DNA from: Cryptomeria japonica
Taxonomy: Eukaryota > Streptophyta > Pinopsida > Cupressales > Cupressaceae
Assembly (NCBI RefSeq): GCF_030272615.1
Contig: NC_081406.1
Span: 167,977,361 to 168,041,360, forward strand
Direction: 5' to 3'
Length of the DNA: 64,000 bases
The notes under the pieces are model-generated. The model had not been told where the DNA came from. It did no database searches and saw only the letters and a list, made by a program, of their open reading frames with translations. The translations under genes were made by a program, and so were the position numbers. Shown piece by piece: positions 11,801 through 23,497 of the stretch (its first letter is position 1; each line of letters opens with the position of its first letter).

Positions 11801-12734
11801 CTTTTTTTCTTTTTCATATTTCTCAAAACAAATAAATGAAAATTTCCTCTTTTTTTTGAAAATTACATTTTCCATAAATAGCATTTAAATCAACTTTTCT
11901 ACTAATTAGGAAAACAATGAGTTAGCTTTATTTGCATATATCAAAAGCAATTAACTAATTTATTCTACTTCTTCCATTGGATCTAAACACGATCACTTTG
12001 CCAAAATAAGCAACTAAAAGTTAAAATCTAATAACTAATCAATTAAGCTTGATTCAAGACATAAGGCATAATAAGAAATAAATCGCTCAAGCCGACAAAT
12101 AATGACAACTTATACTTTAAATAAATAACCGAACCACTATGGCACGCAAATCGAGGAAAAGTAAAAAGACTCAAAATTCGAACCAAAGGGATGAACGACC
12201 GACTGACGGCACTCACAAAATAAAGACTGAGGTAAGGATTAGGGTCAAAAGCTATCTCCTCCACTCCCATCGAACATATAAGGCACGCTCAGACCTGTGA
12301 AGCCAGGTGGAGACGATACCCCGTACCTACCCGGTACTTGTACTTGCAATATCCTGCATCACCGAAGCACAAATACATGCATATAAATATAGAATACACA
12401 GCACGCACACCGATGAAGGAGAATCGCGACGTTCCCTGTCTCATCGAAACGAGTGAAGGAAAATCGTCCCCTTGCATCCAATACAATAGCAAACACGCAA
12501 CATATATATGACAAGTCGCCTAGATAAAGTAGGATGTCAGTACGAGCAATAATCCATGAAATACTAGAAATCACCAATACTGAAATACTGAAAATAACTC
12601 ATGCATCCAATATCCAGATAAACATGAAATAGTATCAAATACGTCTGCAAAAATGATGAGCAATAAAGCGTCACTGAATAGTAAACTGCAACACAAAGAT
12701 AGTCTAATAAGTCCGAACAAAACGGGGTACTACA
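8804..12734 (-). mobile_element. Solo LTR of about 3.9 kb (copy 1 of a long-LTR family)
   Basis: Starts TGTAATGCCCCACCAGG and ends GGGGTACTACA, and is flanked by the perfect repeat GGACA (8799-8803, 12735-12739). It encodes no protein. It shares several blocks in the same order with 55383-59446: the CACCAGG start, a stretch around GGTTTGCCATT..CAGGCCTTC near 9680, a TGCGGCCCCC..CGAAAGCCACTCTC block near 9850, and the terminal GGGGTACTACA. Read in reverse it starts TGTAGTACCCC and ends GGGGCATTACA, like long LTRs of plant chromoviruses, so I place it on the minus strand. With no internal PBS/PPT pair or repeated ends it looks like a solo LTR left by recombination rather than a whole element. 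Confidence 0.8.
10633..10815. other. GC-rich island inside solo LTR copy 1
   Basis: An abrupt GC-rich block in very AT-rich DNA, with opposed pieces such as GTGGGGCCCCCAC and repeated GCAGCGAGCTG. It sits at roughly the same relative place as the GC-rich blocks in 55383-59446 and in the chromovirus LTRs. Overlapping open frames on both strands here are composition artefacts. Confidence 0.6.
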
Positions 12735-12739
12735 GGACA

Positions 12740-13440
12740 TGTCATATTCAACACACTTTACAACACGTGTCAAGTGACACAATAAAAATACATTACTTAA
12801 TTATACATTAGAATTGTCTCTTTTTGGATTAAACAATTTAATAAATACAATTTAACACACATGCAAACATTTACGTTTACGAATAAAACACGATACATAT
12901 AGGGTGTTGTCTTTCCAAGTAGACAACCCCTGGTTTTACAAATGCACAAAGGTCTAGGCTTGATTCTCCATATTGTTTCCATGGTCACATGGATAATTTT
13001 CATGCGCATCTCAATTACACATTAGTAATTCCCAAATAACCACATATAAATTTAACATATAAAAATGAATACAATTCAATCACTCCGCATACAATTGCCA
13101 TCATACGAATCAATTTACCATATATCCAATGAAATACACATAAAGTAATTCACTTAACGACATTATCATAATCCTCATAAATTTCAACCATTCATAAGAC
13201 ATGCATCCATATTTCTAACATCATAATAAGGTTCTGCAAATAAAATTAAATGACATACACCATATCATGATTATCCAATCAGTGGATCATATAGGATTTA
13301 AATCTATAACACATCAAAATGTACATCGCAGGGTCAAATGGTTCTGTAACCTGGTTCAATTACTTTTCTCACAAATCTATCCATCTAACATAGCCCATCC
13401 TATTGAATTATAGAATTTATTAGTAAGGTCAACCATGGTC
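12740..13440. other. AT-rich spacer, no gene recognised
   Basis: Follows the GGACA duplication and therefore belongs to the same older sequence as 8510-8798. Only short accidental frames; no terminal repeats seen. It ends near 13441 where gypsy protein similarity begins. Confidence 0.45.
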
Positions 13441-13444
13441 AACT

Positions 13445-15330
13445 AAGTTAACCAGAGCTTGATCGAGGAGGGGCTCTATAGACCCCATGCTCATTTCTTA
13501 TCTAAACATCTTCCTTATATGCCAACCTCTTCTTTAGCTCCTCTAGAATCTCAATCGGCTTCTCTAACTTCTGACTCTCTTTGTTTATCTTCCTTCACTT
13601 TAGATTTGCACATTTTCTTTGTTTACTGCTTTCCTTCTTCTACAAATCTGATTGCTTCTGCTATAAGACTTGATTCAGTTTGTCTCCATAATATTTATGT
13701 CATTCGGTTCCATCTATCAATCAGGTTTATTGGTCAGATCCTTCTTCAAACTTATGTCATCCTCCGGTACAACCTCTGCAATTGGTTTCTCAGTACTGCA
13801 ACTTTTCCCAAGGTTTAGATTCTTCAACTCCTTCTCTTTCTCCTTTAAAGAGGTCAATATGAACTTCTACCCATCTTTCTCAATAATGATTAGGTTTCTT
13901 CTACAGTCATAAATAGCTCCTCTATCAAACTGCTAAGGTCTTCCCAACAAGACATGACAAGCACTCATGGATACATCACAAAAGACCTCATCCCTAAAAG
14001 GCCCAATATTAAAATTCACCAAACACTACTCCTTTACTTCTATCCTTTGATCATCTTGTAACCAACTTACCTCATAAGGACAAGGATGCTCAAGCCTCTT
14101 CAATCCAAGTTGTACGACCATCTTCTAAGATACTAAATTATCATTACTCCCAGTATCCACAATAACCTTGCAACACTTACCACTTGATTTACACACAGTT
14201 CAGAAAAGACTCTTCCTTTGAGTAGATCCAGTATCCTTTCTTCTGAACATAAGGGATTCTCCTTGCTCCGGTGCACAGTCAGATCTAGTACCCTCTCTTT
14301 TCAGTTCCTCATTTGACACACAACTTCTTGTCATTCCCTACTTACATTCATAGAATATATGTTTGATTTCTCTACACTTGAAACATTTGTCGGGGAGTTC
14401 TCTACCGGTACTGCTACTACCTTTCCTCTATGTTTTTTGTTCCGGTTCTTTACTCCACTTAGGTTTTGACTCATCTTCCTTAACCGGTTTCTCCTTCTCT
14501 ACACTCATCTTCCCCTTGAATCTCTCCTTCCCTCTAGGGTTATTTGGTTGTCTTATTCTCACCTTCTCCTCAACCTTCAAAGCATACTGGTAAGTTTCTT
14601 CAACTGTGAAAACCCTCAACATACTCATCTCATCCCGAATGTTAAATGCAAGTCCATTTATGTACCTCACCACCTTTTCTCTATCCATCTCTCTATGTTC
14701 AGATCTAATCATCACCTTGTAGAATTCCTTAATACATTCTTTCACAATCATGTTTCTCTGTTTTAGGTTCTGCAACTTCTTAAATAATTCCACCTCATAG
14801 TCTCTTGGTATGAACTTGGCCTTCAATCTTGCAACCATCTGTCTCCACTGGGTGATCTTCAATTCACCATTCTCCACTCTGTCTTTCTGCAATTCTTTCC
14901 ACCATAAAGTAGCATGCCCTTTCAACTTAGTATATGCCAACCATACTCTCTGCGGGTCCTTGACATCCTCAAACTTGAAGTAATCCTCCAACTCTCCTAT
15001 CCAATCAATCAGATCCTCTGAGTTTAGTTTCAAAAAAGTTGGAAACTTCAACTTTATGAACTTTACTCGCTTGCACCACTGCTCTTAGGAATCTTTCCTC
15101 TCTTTCATCTTCTGGTCCTTTAGCATCTTCAAGTTCTTCACTAGCTTCTTCATACTCATCCTAAGATTCAGGGTTCCTCTGCAAACCAGCCAACACCTTC
15201 CCAATTTCGTTCCTCACTTCATTCTTGAAGTCCTCCATCATCTCCTCTACCCTCTGAAAGTTTATCCTTCTAGGCAGCATCTCCTCTTTCACTCTGGTGA
15301 ACTACCTCAACTTGGTAATCTGACTACTGG
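13445..15330 (-). pseudogene. Ty3/gypsy gag-protease fragment, truncated before pol
   Basis: Reading leftwards from about 15330: an acidic N-terminal stretch, a frameshift near 15050, then a well-kept retrotransposon gag domain (15050-14430) with the blocks DWIGELEDYF, LKGHATLWWKEL and VVRYINGLAF. A C-x2-C-x4-H-x4-C zinc knuckle follows near 14380-14340, then a protease with the intact V-D-T-G-S motif near 14150 and an L-L-G-R-P block near 13945. Similarity ends near 13445, before any reverse transcriptase. Several in-frame stops. Gag packages RNA and the protease cuts the polyprotein. The fragment belongs with the leader and LTR to its right (15454-16245). The rest of pol and the other LTR are missing, so the element was cut by a deletion or rearrangement. 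Confidence 0.82.
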
Positions 15331-15453
15331 TTTCAATTGCCTCTCCTCAATGATCTATTGAACACATGCGTAGCCTACCTCCAATCGATGATCTATGCCC
15401 CCAAAGGAATTCCTCAGTGTTCGCAAACAACTCTTCCACCAGTCAGTTCATAA

Positions 15454-15468
15454 CCAACTCTAATACCA
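15454..15468 (-). other. Primer-binding site of the truncated gypsy element
   Basis: The minus strand reads TGGTATTAGAGTTGG two bases after the LTR end ...CTACATCA. It resembles the initiator-Met primer site TGGTATCAGAGC with changes. Confidence 0.65.
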
Positions 15469-15470
15469 TT

Positions 15471-16245
15471 TGATGTAGCCATAACCGATGAAACCCTCAA
15501 AAGAGAATTGACCGGCTTATGCAGCAAGAGTAACACAATGAAAGCAACTAGAAAACATAGCATGATTACATAAACATATCATATTATTGCCTTAGAACTT
15601 CTGACGACCATTCGGTTATCATCATATAATTATCAAAGAACATCCGATAGTTAACCGGTTACATGTAGGCTTCAAGCTAGATACAATCCAAACAGGATTT
15701 TGAGAATCAGCCGAATCTCTAAATGCGATTCTAAATCCTTGTTCTCAAATTTACTTTTTCTGCCCCTACCAATGATTACATAATATCATATATATACCCA
15801 CCGGAACAAATCTGGGTTGGCCTCATAAGATTACATTTACCAATGCAGGAAAATGAAACATGTAACTAGGTCAGCCCTAAGAATTAAAGAAATCTTTCTG
15901 AAAAATAACAACTAAAAGGTACGGTTCAGCAGGAAGGTCAACCAAACACCAAAGAACATCAGAGAAGATCCCGAATAGGTCCACACACCAAGAATCTCTT
16001 TGGTAATGAAGGAAAACCAACCGGTAAGCACAAGAACTGTTCTGGAACCCAGAAATAGTCAACCAGAAATGATAACTGACTGGAAAAGAACCCAAATGAA
16101 CTGAAAATTTGGAATTAACCACATGAACCAACCTAGAAACCAAAAATTAGATCTACCATGAAAAGAAAGCAACTACTGGTACCAACAGGTAAGAACACCA
16201 AAAACTACACAATGAACTAAACAAGAACAAAACTGAAAGGAAATA
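15471..16245 (-). repeat. 5' LTR (possibly incomplete) of the truncated gypsy element
   Basis: On the minus strand it ends GGCTACATCA right before the primer site. The far end is uncertain: the next recognisable sequence, copia A, starts near 16246. No second copy is present in the window, so the length of about 775 bp is an upper estimate. A TATATATA stretch lies near 15788-15797. Confidence 0.5.
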
Positions 16246-17725
16246 TTTTTGGTTGATGCAAGATTGCTCATCAACCGGGGATGCTCTTGCATCAGTAATA
16301 CTATACAAGATGCTTTAATTTTTTGTTTAAATTATGTTAATAAGTCTTGGGTTATAGATTCAAGGGCTTCATTTCATGCCACACCCCATAGAAAATATTT
16401 TCTAGATTATGTTCAAGGTGATTTTGGACAATTATATTTGGGTGATGATGAGCCATGTTTGATTGCTGAAAAAGGCAAGATAAAAATCAAGTTGTAGAAT
16501 AGAAATGACTAGTTAATGTAGGAGGTAAGGCATGTCCCTAATTTAAGAAGAAATTTAATTTCTACATTACAACTGGGTAGTGAAAGCTGCATAGTTACCT
16601 TTACATATAATGTCTGGAAGGTCACTAAAGGTGCAAAGGTAGGCACATTGTATTTGTGTACTAGTAATACTTATTCTACCATAGATACTATAGAAAAAAA
16701 AATTTGTAGGGACAAATTCAAAACTATGGCACCATAGACTTGGGTACATGAGTGAGAAAGGGATGAAAATCCTCCACTCTAAAAATTTGTTTCCAGGACT
16801 TAAGAAAATTAATTTAGAGTTCTGTGAAAATTTTATTTATGGTAAAAAGAAAAGAGTCAGATTTATCAAGTTTGGGAAAGAGAAGAAGAGTGAGAAATAA
16901 GAGCTTGTGCATTTAGATGTATGGGGATTGACACATATCATCTCTTGGTGGCTCTTGTTATTATGTTATTTTTATAGATGATGCAACTAGGGACATGGGC
17001 ATATTTCCTAAAATAGAAATTAGATGTTTTTGAAACTTTTAATAAATGGAAAGCTATGGTTGAGAATGAGATGGGAAAAAGGTTGAAGTGTCTTAGATAT
17101 AATAATGGAGGCGAGTATTACGACAAAGCATTTGAAGATTATTGTTCGTTAAGTAGAATTTGAAGGAAAAAGATGGTTCTAGGAACCCCACAAGAAAATG
17201 GTGTGTCTAAGAGAATGAATAGGACTATCATGGAGCGTTCTAGGAGCATGAGATTGCATGTTGGACTGCCCCTACATTTCAGGGAAAAAATTGTGCATAC
17301 TACTATTTATTTTATAAATAGAGGACCTTCAAACCCTTTGTATGGTTGCATTCCAGAGGAGGCATGGACTGGTAAAAACGTTAATTATTCTTTTCTAAAA
17401 ACCTTTGGTTGTGAAGCTTTTATTCGTGTTGATAAAGAAAATAGAACCAAGCTTGATGCTAAATCTAAAAAATGTACCTTCATTGGATATGGAATGGATG
17501 ACTTTGGTTATCATTTATGGGACTTTGAAAATCAGAAATAACTAGAATTAGAGATGCAATATTTAATGAGAAGGTCATGTATAAAGAACAAATGCAGGAA
17601 TAGAAGCATGAATAGGTCAAAAAGGAATATGTGGTGTTGGATGAGATTCCTGAAAATAAAATGCCATTGATACTTGATGCTCAACAACAATAAAATATCC
17701 CACAAAGTCTTGCAAGTGTTAGACA
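16246..17725 (+). pseudogene. Copia element A, first part: protease to integrase
   Basis: Ty1/copia pol encodes protease, integrase, reverse transcriptase and RNase H in that order. Here the frame starts within the protease, with S-W-V-I-D-S-R where D-S-G is expected (near 16345-16370), so the active-site glycine is lost. A GAG-pre-integrase region follows with its C-x2-C remnant, then an integrase core with V-H-L-D-V-W-G near 16910, the GGEYY block near 17110, and NGVSKRMNRTIMERSRSMR near 17200. The integrase C-terminal part ends in LWDFENQK at 17541, after which the frame is broken. Many stops and frameshifts. The sequence is cut at 17725 by the minus-strand element and resumes in register at 24495. 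The 5' LTR, gag and start of pol are absent. Confidence 0.85.
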
Positions 17726-18720
17726 TGTTAGAATCAGAGATCACTGAGAAGGGGGGGGGTGAATCAGTGATCTTTCGCAAATTGAAACCACAAACTTTTT
17801 CTTTATCCACTGGTTAACAATGCATAACAAATAAGAACATAAACATGCAACAATAAAAGCACAAATTCACAACACCAAAATTTTTACGTGGAGTCCCAAA
17901 AAGGAAAAAACCACGGTGGGGATAGAACCCACAATATTCATATACTATGGCCAGGAGTACATAAATATTACATAGATGGGGAATGCACTTGCATTCAAGC
18001 TCAGTGCCTAGAGCTCACTACTCAATTACAATTTCTCGGAAGGATACAACCTTCAGGGAAGTCTCACTGACTTACAATTTGATTACAATAGGAATGTATA
18101 ATAAAATGAACTCTTAAACAACATCTGACAATGCAAAATGAGTTTTGGTTAGGTTCTGAAACACTGACTGTCTCTACTCTATTGAATACCATGTTTCTGT
18201 CTTTGTCAACTACCAGTTGATCTGAAACCAAAATACGCATGTGGAACTATGCTCAATCACACCAAAATTGATTGTCACATACACACAACATCAAAAATAA
18301 ACCACCAAATCATTCTTATATATCCGGTCTTGCAACAAAAATAATCTTCTTCGTGTTGGCTTCAAGAGATATAACGTGTAGCTCAAAGTCAACATCAATC
18401 TCGAATAACACATAGCATCAAAATAAAATATTATGATCACACGCTTCCTAAAGGTCTTTCCAAATATCGAGATCACAAAAACAATCACCAAAAATATCGC
18501 AACCATCAGAAATCATTATGGATCAAAGCATTACTAAAATACCCTATTATACCTTGTTTCATCAGTTAACTATTTACTGGTAACCTCCATCTTCTGGATA
18601 AGCTAAGTCATGACTACCAAATCAAATAACCACAAAGAGTTTCCATCAATGACAACCCTAAACAAATAATCAACCACGGGAAGTCTCCAAAAATCATTGG
18701 ATGAGTGTGAATTGCCAAAA
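17726..18720 (-). repeat. 3' LTR of the non-autonomous copia element
   Basis: 995 bp, direct repeat of 23498-24489. On the minus strand it starts TTTTGGCAATT (its partner has TGTTGGCAATT) and ends CTAACA. It contains the hairpin-like block ACGTGGAGTCCC..GGAAAAAACCACGG near 17886-17916 that also occurs in other copia LTRs here. Confidence 0.9.
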
Positions 18721-18734
18721 ATCTCCCCCTTTGG
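18721..18734 (-). other. Polypurine tract of the non-autonomous copia element
   Basis: The minus strand reads CCAAAGGGGGAGAT directly before the 3' LTR, preceded by ATCAATG. Copia element C has nearly the same tract (59676-59689), suggesting that the two could share enzymes. Confidence 0.8.
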
Positions 18735-19000
18735 CATTGATGGAAACACCTGTGAAAAATGGCTAAGTGTTGAAACTTGTACAACCAGATGAAAGAATAA
18801 AAGAATTCAATAATTTCAAGACTCCACCTTAGATCAATAATCCATGAATCTGCAATACACCAATTTGTACACTCCATACATATAATCTGTGCACTATACA
18901 TTTTTCACCTTATCTCTCCCCCTTTGACAATAATGCCAAAGATAGGGTGTGCACCGAAATTGCCTGTACATACATATATACACTCATTGGAGGATTAAAT

Positions 19001-21982
19001 CTATACATGTTTCAATATATCAACATACACCATCTTTAGGAACCCAAGATATGTGTTCCATCCTACTCGCAACTTCTCCAAAATTGAAACAAAACCATTC
19101 AAAATATAGGCATGAAACTCTATAGCTGCGATCTCAGTAGGAGTATCGTGAGACATGTTCTGAATACAGTCCATTTTATGATATAGTAAGGTGTCCAACT
19201 GGGGACCAATTAAGTTTTGGAGTTCACCTCATCGCTTGATCATTCTCTCTTTCTCCTTCTTAAAATTCCTAATTTGCTCAGTGATATTCAAAATTTGTCC
19301 CTCAATACTGCTTGTTAAATTGGTTGTTGGATCATAGGCCTAAGAGATTTGAGCTAGTTTCCCTTTACAATTCTCTATTTTCTTGTCTATCTTAGTAGTA
19401 AAATTAGTAAAAATTAGACAAGACTTGTAAATTTTACCTCCTTCCACTAAGGCCTCATCAACCAGTCTTAGCTCTTTATCTAGTTGTGCCTTATCATTAT
19501 TAATCATTTGTAAAAATGTTTGAATTTTAGATCCTTAAACTTCTACATAGCTTGTTGGGCAGACGTTTTAGATAAAGAATCAAATTTGGTAGATATATGA
19601 TCATTTAAATTGTGAAGCTTAACGGATGAACTGGTACTTTCATCAAGTTGCAGATCCAGTACCACCTATTCCAAAAATTTAACAAATTTTTCAATAAGTT
19701 TCTTCTCTTCTGATTTTGACTGTGCTAACTCTTGTCTAGCTTGCGCCTGAAGAGAAACAACAACTATCATTCTCTTTGTCAGAGACATTTGATCAAAGGG
19801 TTTATCAAAATTGATGTTGAATTGTGGAAAACTCCTTAGGCTTAGGGTTTTGGCAGTGTCAATTGCCACAAGTACCGGAGTCTCCAATCCCTTACCCTTG
19901 TCCTTGTCTGGTTCATCTTGTTTCACCTCTTCTTTATTTTCACCCTCAACAGGTCTAGATTTAACTTCCTTAGGTGCCACTTGTACACTGGTATCACCAC
20001 TTGGTGCACCATCCTCTGCTTCTATTGGTTTGTCATTATCTTTTGTAGGCTCAACCTTATCAAAATCCAAAACTTGTTGTTCACCAACATTCTGAGTATC
20101 CTCTAATATATTTACACTATCTGTCAGAGGATATTCTAATTGAGTGGCATTAATTTGAGTATCAGTATCTACAAGCCATTTCTTAGCGAGAAACATTTTC
20201 CAGATTTCACTGGTTTCTCTCTTTATTTCTTCAACTCTTCTAACCATCAAATTGTTAACTTTGTGCTTGCTTTATAATTCTTTTTTATTTGCCAACAAAA
20301 TTAATCTGTCAATTTATTCTATAGTGATGTTGGTACATTGATTAACCAGTTCACTCTCCTTTATTTCCCTATCCATTTGGGTAGAAGATTTTCTCCTAGC
20401 ATCAGTTAGGTTGTACAAATGTTTGGGAAGATATTTTTCTAACTTAATCAATGCTTTTCTAAATACATCCATCTATAAAATTACTGCTTCCTCAATCTGC
20501 CTCTGATCTTTATCATCCATATTTACATAATATATAGGGATATTATTTAAATTTTTATCTTTAATAATCTCATATATTAATTCCTAAGTAGATAGAGGAG
20601 GAATGATATGATACTCTATTTTGGAAGATTTCATCTTATAGGATTCTATGGCCTTATCCAGATCAAACTTTGTCTTCTTTCCTTTCTTAGGTTGGCCTGC
20701 CAGTTTAGGTTCAAATTTTGCCTTTTTCTTCTTCTACACATCCTTCTCACCACTGGATTGGGGCTTCCGGATTACCCTAGAAAATTCATCTTTCTTTGGT
20801 GCCTTGTGATTTTTTGAATTAGATTCAGTATTTGATTCCACCAGAGAGATTGCTACATACTCTATTTGAGTCTTCTGCTTCTTCCTCAGAACACCTTTTC
20901 CCTTTGTAGATACACTGGAGGGTTCAACTTCAGCAGTAGGTGTCTTCACCGGAGCAGGAGAAGGTTCTATTGTTTTTATCTTAACAAGAGAAAATGTAGG
21001 CTTCTATTTCTTTTCCTTTTCAGTTGCATCCCTTTCTGCCCTAGCAGCCCTAACTTTCTCTCGGGGATGGCCTTCTTCAACAAGAATATCTTCAACAATC
21101 TTCGACACCTTCCTCTTCTTTGTCAGTTCGGTGAATTTGGAGAGAAACTCCATTGACTTCTCTTTGCAGGTTCTGAACCTCTCCTCCTTGGTGTCTTTCG
21201 GAGAGTTTAGCAAGTGTTGAGCATATTCTTCCAAGGTAGCCTCATTGACCTTATACCCCATTGGCATTATCCAAACAGTCCAGGGTTGAACTGATTCTAT
21301 TAGACATTCATCTTTATTCACCATGAAGCAAATTTAACACCATCTTCCTTTATTGTACTGATCTTCATTGATCGTCCATCAAATTCTGCACCAGTTAGCT
21401 TGTTCATAGTAGGGTTTGTAACCTTTTGTAACCCTAGCTTCTCACTGGTTTGATTCAAATAGGTAACTGCCTTAATTGCTTCCGGAGTGATCTTGTAGGG
21501 TTTGTCCAACCACATAAATTCAACATGGATCCTTCTTAGCACATATCTAATCCACTCCTCATCAAAAGTTGGAAAATTCACAAATTGGGTGAAATCCTTT
21601 TTCTTTAGTTGTGCAAATTCTGGCTTGGGATTGCTGATATCATCCATGATTTTGTATGTACATAGGTCCAAGATGTCTTCTGATCTAGTTTCTTCAATTT
21701 CACAATGAATATAAGCTCAAACAATATCGACATACAAAACTTCATGCAGAACGAAAGAAAATGCTCCAACTGGGTCATCCTCCATGGACTTGTAGGGGTG
21801 TTTCTTGAATCCAGGATGATTCTTGTCCTTAAACTTGACCACCAGTGGAGTAGAAATGGAGGATGCACATTCTATTTTAAAAATCTCAGAAAAATATACT
21901 CAAAAAGATGCCCTTCGAAAAATACCTTAACCAACTGTCGGATGCCCTAGATCGCTTTGTCAAATTGCTTTAAGCTCTTTCA
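19001..21982 (-). pseudogene. Unrecognised long ORF (about 990 codons) in the place of pol
   Basis: I do not recognise the function. From the likely ATG near 21982 the frame runs to the TAG ending at 19001, with frameshifts near 21320 and 19540 and about a dozen stops, mostly TAG. The first 220 residues or so look globular (blocks LDLCTYKIMDDI, EEWIRYVLRRIHVEFMWLDK, EAIKAVTYLNQTSEKLGL, DGRSMKISTI). A stretch with charged helices follows (EEYAQHLLNSPKDTKEER), then a Lys-rich, low-complexity linker near 21000-20690. Later parts are helical and acidic (residues near 20100-19900 rich in D, E, K), then coiled-coil-like segments to a C-terminal block GWNTYLGFLKMVYVDILKHV. No protease DSG, integrase DDE, reverse transcriptase YVDD or RNase H motif, and no clear membrane segment. 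It follows gag on the same strand and would be read from the same RNA. It may be a captured host sequence or an extra-ORF family known only from retroelements. Confidence 0.7.
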
Positions 21983-22266
21983 TCACCTAGAAACTTTGAT
22001 CGCCTTATTCTTCAACTCAAAAAAACTATTCTCAAAGTGAATAATGATTCTCATATTTTCCCTTTTAACTTTGCAAACCCTAATTTCAAATTGAAATAAA
22101 TGCACCTCAAATATTCAACCGGATGCTCTGTTCAGCTACCAGATGTTGCAATTAGCTATCTAAGTTTCGGATATCAACTACCATCTATAATCCATTGAAC
22201 ATAGATTTCATCAAAGGGGTACTACAAGATTTGCATTGATTTGCCTCCCCTTAAGTCCAAAAATCC

Positions 22267-23433
22267 CTAGTTACTGGATGAAGATTTTGCACCGGATTCA
22301 AGTACAGATCCATTATCTGCCTTAGATTCATCTTTCTTTACCCACATCTTCTTATGCTGGTCTTTGATCTCTTCAACCTTTGCCTTTCCCTTCTCATCTG
22401 ATTTATTCTTGTCAACCAGAGCAATGTTCTTGCTTTTGCAATACTTTGCAATGTGACCAATTTTTTTGTATGCTTTGCAAACAACATTATTCTTCATAGG
22501 TCTGAAGTTCGTCGGGTCTTGTCTCATCCCACATTGATTAGAGATAAGTCTAAACATTCCATAGGAATAGAACCTTTTGTATTGAAAGTTATTTATTACT
22601 TCTCTACACACATTTGACTTGTGTCCAAAATTATTGCATATGAAACACTAACTGGTAAAGGTAGAAACATTGTTCATATTGTTCATCATTCCATTATTCA
22701 TCCTACTTCTGCACTGACTTGCCATATGACCAAATTTGTTGCAAGGAAAATATCTACCATTAAATTTATGAGAATTAGGTTGTCTTACTGGAGGATTCTT
22801 TTTCTTCTTCTAATAAGGTTTTGCATTGCCTTGTCCAGATCTAGAGGATTCACCTTTCTCATATCCAAGACCTCGCATATCCTTCCCATGTCTTTGACTT
22901 TCCAGCATCTCATCAAGTCTTGTTGAGCTAGCTTTGAATTTGTCTTTGTATTCATTGGCAGCAACAAGTTCATCCCTCAAGGTAGCAACTTGTCTTTCAA
23001 TCTCTTGACCATTATTCCTTGATTGTGTCAGCTCAAGCATCAACTGATCATTCTCATAGGTAAGCCTGAAGCATTGATCAGCTCTTTCTTTCAATGATTG
23101 TGCTAGATTCTCCTCATTCTTCTCCTAATCCTCAATCTCCTTAGTTAGTCTCATCACAATGGATTGCATCTCATTCTTCAAAGCAACATTCTCTCTCTCA
23201 AGCTTATCAACTTCATCAACTTTGTCCTGGTATTCCATGATCTCATCTTGTTTCTCCTTCAATTTGTCCATTAATTCCTTCCTCTTATCTCTATAGATAC
23301 TTGCTTAATCCTTTAGTTCACTAATGAATTCGCTACATTCATATTCTTCTTCAAGGTACAAACCTCACTTCTAGCAGCATCAAGATCCTCAAGTGCCACA
23401 TTGAGTTGTCTCTAGAAACCAGAATCCATTGAA
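22267..23433 (-). pseudogene. Partial copia gag: coiled coil plus several zinc knuckles, capsid domain missing
   Basis: Begins with ATG near 23431, only some 50 bases inside the primer site. The first half is heptad-like and charged (EIMEYQDKVDEVDKLEREN), then LDEMLESQRHGKDMRGLGY near 22910-22850, a block typical of the C-terminal half of SIRE/Tork-type gag. Three CCHC-like knuckles follow: C-N-K-F-G-H-M-A-S-Q-C near 22740, C-F-I-C-N-N-F-G-H near 22640 and a G-H-I-A-K-Y-C motif near 22450. The usual N-terminal capsid (UBN2-type) domain is absent. A frameshift near 23300 and stops (TAG, TAA) break it. Zinc knuckles bind element RNA during packaging; without the capsid half the protein could only join particles built by another element. 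Confidence 0.75.
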
Positions 23434-23480
23434 TCAATCTCCCAGATCTTCCTCAAGTGGTTAAGCTTCCTCAAAGGAAC

Positions 23481-23496
23481 TAGGCTCTGATACCAA
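23481..23496 (-). other. Primer-binding site of the non-autonomous copia element
   Basis: The minus strand reads TTGGTATCAGAGCCTA next to the 5' LTR, the standard initiator-Met tRNA site of plant copia elements. Confidence 0.85.
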
Positions 23497-23497
23497 T

